Below, piece after piece: positions 60,871-64,000 of a stretch of DNA of 64,000 nt. Source of the stretch: Piscirickettsiaceae bacterium (GTDB lineage Bacteria; Pseudomonadota; Gammaproteobacteria; Nitrosococcales; Methylophagaceae); assembly GCA_013215825.1 (NCBI GenBank), contig JABSQN010000002.1, positions 124,001 through 188,000 on the forward strand. Reading direction: 5' to 3'. The position numbers and the translations under genes are program-made. The notes beneath the pieces were generated by a model. It did no database searches, had not been told where the DNA came from, and worked only from the letters and a program-made list of their open reading frames with translations. Numbering within the stretch: position 1 is the stretch's first letter; each line of letters opens with the position of its first letter.

Positions 60871-61540
60871 TATTATCGTCTCGAAGGGCAAATCCATGAC
60901 CCAGTACCGTATGAATTAAGGGTGAATTAAAAGGGGCATCAACCACTTTACGTAAATTAAATAAGTGTACTTTTAAGCTATTGCTATCGGTGCCTTCCTC
61001 GCCCCAGATTGTCTCTTCTAGTTTTTGTCGGCTGACGACATTGGGCGATGCTCGTAATAATGTTTCCAATAACTGCCATGACGTAGGGGATAATTTTAAA
61101 ACTTTTCCTGCTCGAATGACTGTTTTTTCAGAAAGATTCATGCTCAGATCAGTACATTGTAGTAATTGAACTTGGCCACTTCGGCGGCGTGACAAGGCTT
61201 GCACACGAATTACCAGCTCTTGTAATTCAAATGGTTTCACTAAATAGTCGTCAGTTCCGGCATGAAATCCTGCAATTTTATCTTTGAGTTGGTCGCGGGC
61301 GGTGAGCATCAATACCGGAATATCAATGCCTGCTTGACGCAGTTTTTCACAAAGCGTTAAGCCATCTAATCTAGGCAAATTAAGATCAAGCAGGATCACA
61401 TCATAAGGCTGTGATGTTGCTAGCGCTAAACCGCTCACGCCATTGCTAGCATGATCACATTGGATCGCTTCTAGCGATAGATAATCAATGACGGTATTGG
61501 CCAAGTCGAGATTATCTTCAATGAGTAAGGCCGTTATCAT
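60854..61540 (-). CDS. OmpR-family response regulator of the RND-pump locus
   Basis: 228 residues: receiver with the acidic pair at 8-9, Asp52 in VILLDLNLPRLDG and Lys in LVKPFELQEL, then a winged-helix output domain (about 125-222) with HLFNLRKVVDAPFN and LIHTVLGHGF. It overlaps the permease gene by 1 base and the kinase gene by 17 bases, so pump and regulators are one transcription unit. Confidence 0.9.
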   Translation of the reverse strand: MITALLIEDNLDLANTVIDYLSLEAIQCDHASNGVSGLALATSQPYDVILLDLNLPRLDGLTLCEKLRQAGIDIPVLMLTARDQLKDKIAGFHAGTDDYLVKPFELQELVIRVQALSRRRSGQVQLLQCTDLSMNLSEKTVIRAGKVLKLSPTSWQLLETLLRASPNVVSRQKLEETIWGEEGTDSNSLKVHLFNLRKVVDAPFNSPLIHTVLGHGFALRDDNNETST

Positions 61541-64000
61541 TATGCGCGTGATTCCTCAGTAGATAGCTTTTCTGACGTAACTAATTTTTTAAAAAAGTGT
61601 TGGGCATCAATTTGAATCAACACTAAACTCGGCACTAGAATTAAGGTGATAAAGGTGGCAAACATAATGCCATAACCTAATGATACCGCAGCGGGGATTA
61701 AAAATTGAGCTTGATGTGATGTTTCTCCTAGCAAGGGCAATAATCCTGCAAAAGTTGTTACTGATGTCAGTAAAACAGCGCGTAATCTACCTCGACACGC
61801 AATGCTAATGGCTTCTTTAGCATTGCCTACTTCACTTCTTATATCGTTAAAACGTGCCACTAATAAAAGACTGTCGTTCACCACCACTCCGCTTAACGCA
61901 ATAATACCGTTTAATGACAAAATACCCAATGGCAGATCATAGATCCAATGACCAATAATGGCGCCAACGATACCAAAGGGGATTGCCACCATAATAATGA
62001 CCGGCTGAAAGTAGGACTTCAACGGAATGGCTAGCAACATATAAATGACTAATAAGGCCAAGATAAACATTTGTACCATAGAAGATTGCGTTTCAGCTTG
62101 TTGTTCAGCTTCACCACCAAAGTGTATGCCTAAGCTAGGATATTGACTGGTAATGTTAGGTACTATTTCACGTTGAATAAGTGCCACGAGTTCAGTGGAT
62201 GAAATAGCTTCTTTATCCACATCTGCTGAAATATAGACCGCACGCTTACCATTGATACGGGTAATTGAATCTTGGGTATAACCATAACTGACAGTGGCTA
62301 CGGATGATAAAGGCACTACCTTGCCATCGGCTGTTCTTATATGGGCATTGATAACATCGGTCGGGTTCTGTCGATCTTTTTCTGGATAACGCACTTTGAC
62401 TTCTATTTCATCACTATTACGTTGAAATCGTTGCACAACTTGACCATTAAAGGCTTGTAACACTTGTGCGGCTAACATATCCGTGGTTAATCCCATGGCG
62501 CGACCTTGCTGATTTAGTGCTATGTGTAGCTGTGGTTGGCTGGGCTCGAGATTATCATTAATGCCACTGACGGCAGGGATTTTAAGTAATGCTCGCTTAA
62601 ATTCTTCGCCTGCACGGATTAATATTTCATCATCATCAGCTCGTAGTTCAATACGTAAAGCATCGGACATATGGCGTGCATTTTGTATGCTTAATGTGCG
62701 TGCACCTTCTGGCAAGCCCGTTAGTTTCTGCCAATGACGGGTAAAGGTATTCGAGTCATACGGCGCTTGTTTATCTAGCTCAATTTGGACTTTGCCAGCT
62801 TGATCAGAAGATGTGAGAATTTGAATATTACGAATACCTGAGTCTGCTTCACCACGAAGCGCTCGATCGGTTTGATAGGCTTTTTGTTCGATCAAATTTA
62901 AGCTGGCATGTGTTTGACCAAAACTAACATCTTTATTCATAGTAAGCGTTGCACGTACCGTATCACCCGGAATGGAGGGGAAGAAACTAATACGAATAAC
63001 ACCGGTCATCGGCAAGCTGATGATAAAAATAAATAAGGCTAAAAATAAGATAACAATGGCATAGCGGTATTGAATAGCGGCCGTAATTGTGGGGCGATAT
63101 ATACGCTCAGAGAACCATTCGAAACTGTCCTCGGCAATGACTTTTTGAAACTTACGCCATGTATTGCTAATAATGTTGCCATCTCGTTTACGACGTGTAT
63201 TTAGGTGTGCTAAGTGAGCAGGTAAAATGAGTTTAGATTCAATGATCGATAAGATGAGTGCGGTACCCACGATGGCGGCAAATTGAGCATAAAGGTGGCC
63301 TAAACCGCCACTAACTTGGGACAAGGCTACAAAAGCTGCGACCGTTGTTAATACACCAAATAAGGTGGGGATCGCTACGTGCATGGTGCCTTTGATGGTA
63401 TTGCTAATGGTATCCCCTCCCTTTTCCCTAGTGCTGTAAATGCTCTCGCCTACCACCACGGCATCATCTACTACAATTCCGAGTGCTAATAAAAAGCCAA
63501 AGGTAGTAAATTCATTAAGTGATAAACCTAAAAAACGGTCTCCCATAAAGAATAAGGTGCCAAAGAAAACAAATGGCAGTCCCATCGCCACCCAAAATGC
63601 GACGGTGATGTTAAGAAATAAGGCTAACAGGATAAAGACTAAGATAATCCCTGTGCCGGCATTTTTCATTAGCAGTTGTAAGCGGTCATCAATACGGGTG
63701 CTACGGTCATACCAGGTTGCTATTTCCATACCTTGTGGCAGTTTGCTAGCATCAACCCATGCATCAACAATATGTCGTGCAGCATCAACAGAATCACTGA
63801 TATCATCAAGCCCCGTGGTAATCACTTCAATGGCAATGCTTTCTTTACCTTGAAAACGGGATAATGAGGAAGTTTCGTCATCATAGCTATCATTGATAAT
63901 GGCGATATCACCAAGCGTAATATATTGACCTTGTTGATTGGTGAGTAAAGGAATATCGGCAAAATCTTGTTTTAAATAGGCTTGCTCTGACGCTTTCAGT
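61540..64000 (-). CDS. RND-family efflux permease (partial, C-terminal about 820 residues)
   Basis: The frame is open to the window edge and continues beyond it (residues LKASEQAYLKQDFADIPLL before the first in-frame Met at 63825). It shows the hydrophobic helices of the RND inner-membrane subunit: ALGIVVDDAVVVGES (helix 4 motif), GGVLTTVAAFVALSQ, and LPLGILSLNGIIALSGVVVNDS in the second half, plus the two large periplasmic loops. AcrB-type proteins usually have about 1,030 residues. The sequence ITLGDIAIINDSYDDETS corresponds to the loop preceding the second half of the first periplasmic domain. Substrate undetermined. Confidence 0.88.
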   Translation of the reverse strand, partial: LKASEQAYLKQDFADIPLLTNQQGQYITLGDIAIINDSYDDETSSLSRFQGKESIAIEVITTGLDDISDSVDAARHIVDAWVDASKLPQGMEIATWYDRSTRIDDRLQLLMKNAGTGIILVFILLALFLNITVAFWVAMGLPFVFFGTLFFMGDRFLGLSLNEFTTFGFLLALGIVVDDAVVVGESIYSTREKGGDTISNTIKGTMHVAIPTLFGVLTTVAAFVALSQVSGGLGHLYAQFAAIVGTALILSIIESKLILPAHLAHLNTRRKRDGNIISNTWRKFQKVIAEDSFEWFSERIYRPTITAAIQYRYAIVILFLALFIFIISLPMTGVIRISFFPSIPGDTVRATLTMNKDVSFGQTHASLNLIEQKAYQTDRALRGEADSGIRNIQILTSSDQAGKVQIELDKQAPYDSNTFTRHWQKLTGLPEGARTLSIQNARHMSDALRIELRADDDEILIRAGEEFKRALLKIPAVSGINDNLEPSQPQLHIALNQQGRAMGLTTDMLAAQVLQAFNGQVVQRFQRNSDEIEVKVRYPEKDRQNPTDVINAHIRTADGKVVPLSSVATVSYGYTQDSITRINGKRAVYISADVDKEAISSTELVALIQREIVPNITSQYPSLGIHFGGEAEQQAETQSSMVQMFILALLVIYMLLAIPLKSYFQPVIIMVAIPFGIVGAIIGHWIYDLPLGILSLNGIIALSGVVVNDSLLLVARFNDIRSEVGNAKEAISIACRGRLRAVLLTSVTTFAGLLPLLGETSHQAQFLIPAAVSLGYGIMFATFITLILVPSLVLIQIDAQHFFKKLVTSEKLSTEESRA

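Overview
The window is a stretch of an AT-rich (by eye about 40% GC) gammaproteobacterial chromosome. The evidence is the gene set: zipA-ligA, dksA, the dapA-bamC-purC cluster, monomeric isocitrate dehydrogenase, malate:quinone oxidoreductase, class Ia nrdAB with twin ATP-cones, and hslR. The neighbourhood suggests a marine or free-living Thiotrichales/Methylophaga/Cycloclasticus-type bacterium, but the species cannot be fixed from the sequence alone.

Layout. 1-2.9 kb: heavy-metal (probably copper/silver) response, with an adaptor-like N-terminus cut by the window edge, a YHS-type metal protein, and a CusR/CusS-like two-component pair behind a palindromic operator. 2.9-6.3 kb: yjbQ and trpD2, preceded by an eroded island (truncated AlbA_2/Schlafen-like protein with a 12-bp tandem repeat, plus fragments). 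6.3-18.3 kb: housekeeping genes (ligA, zipA, queF, FGGY kinase, mqo, cysZ, icd, aminotransferase, CbbY-like phosphatase, dksA). 18.3-24.2 kb: peroxiredoxin, AraC regulator with divergent aldehyde dehydrogenase, acs, hslR. 24.2-29.8 kb: an IS1595 remnant, then a complete DSF quorum-sensing locus: rpfF convergent with rpfG-rpfC, with an IS256-type remnant between. 29.8-32.7 kb: fdhD-moaA, a Bax-inhibitor-1 family protein and tRNA-Ser(UGA). 32.9-40 kb: an outer-membrane protein/periplasmic binding protein/diguanylate cyclase operon and a GGDEF-EAL protein. 40-48.7 kb: purC, MBL hydrolase, bamC, dapA, bcp and nrdAB, the last with DnaA-like and paired NrdR-like boxes upstream.

48.8-52.3 kb holds an integron cassette array without an integrase in view (CALIN type): five cassettes, five well-formed attC sites and a degenerate sixth upstream. 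Each cassette starts and ends with complementary core boxes. The cassettes encode a possible abortive-infection (HEPN-like) protein, a bicistronic pair of small proteins, and three unknown or membrane proteins. 52.7-58.5 kb: JmjC/cupin oxygenase, diheme cytochrome c, VF530-type and DUF2986-type small proteins, an IS3 remnant, and a LysR/cytochrome b561/YceI locus. 58.9-64 kb: pentapeptide-repeat protein, then an RND efflux pump with its response regulator and kinase, cut by the window edge.

How it fits together. Cyclic-di-GMP signalling is concentrated at 26-40 kb: the RpfG HD-GYP phosphodiesterase reads a fatty-acid signal made by RpfF, a diguanylate cyclase sits in an operon with a binding protein and an outer-membrane protein, and a GGDEF-EAL protein follows. 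The strongest candidates for further attention are the rpf locus, the integrase-less cassette array with unknown cargo, and the porin/binding-protein/cyclase operon.
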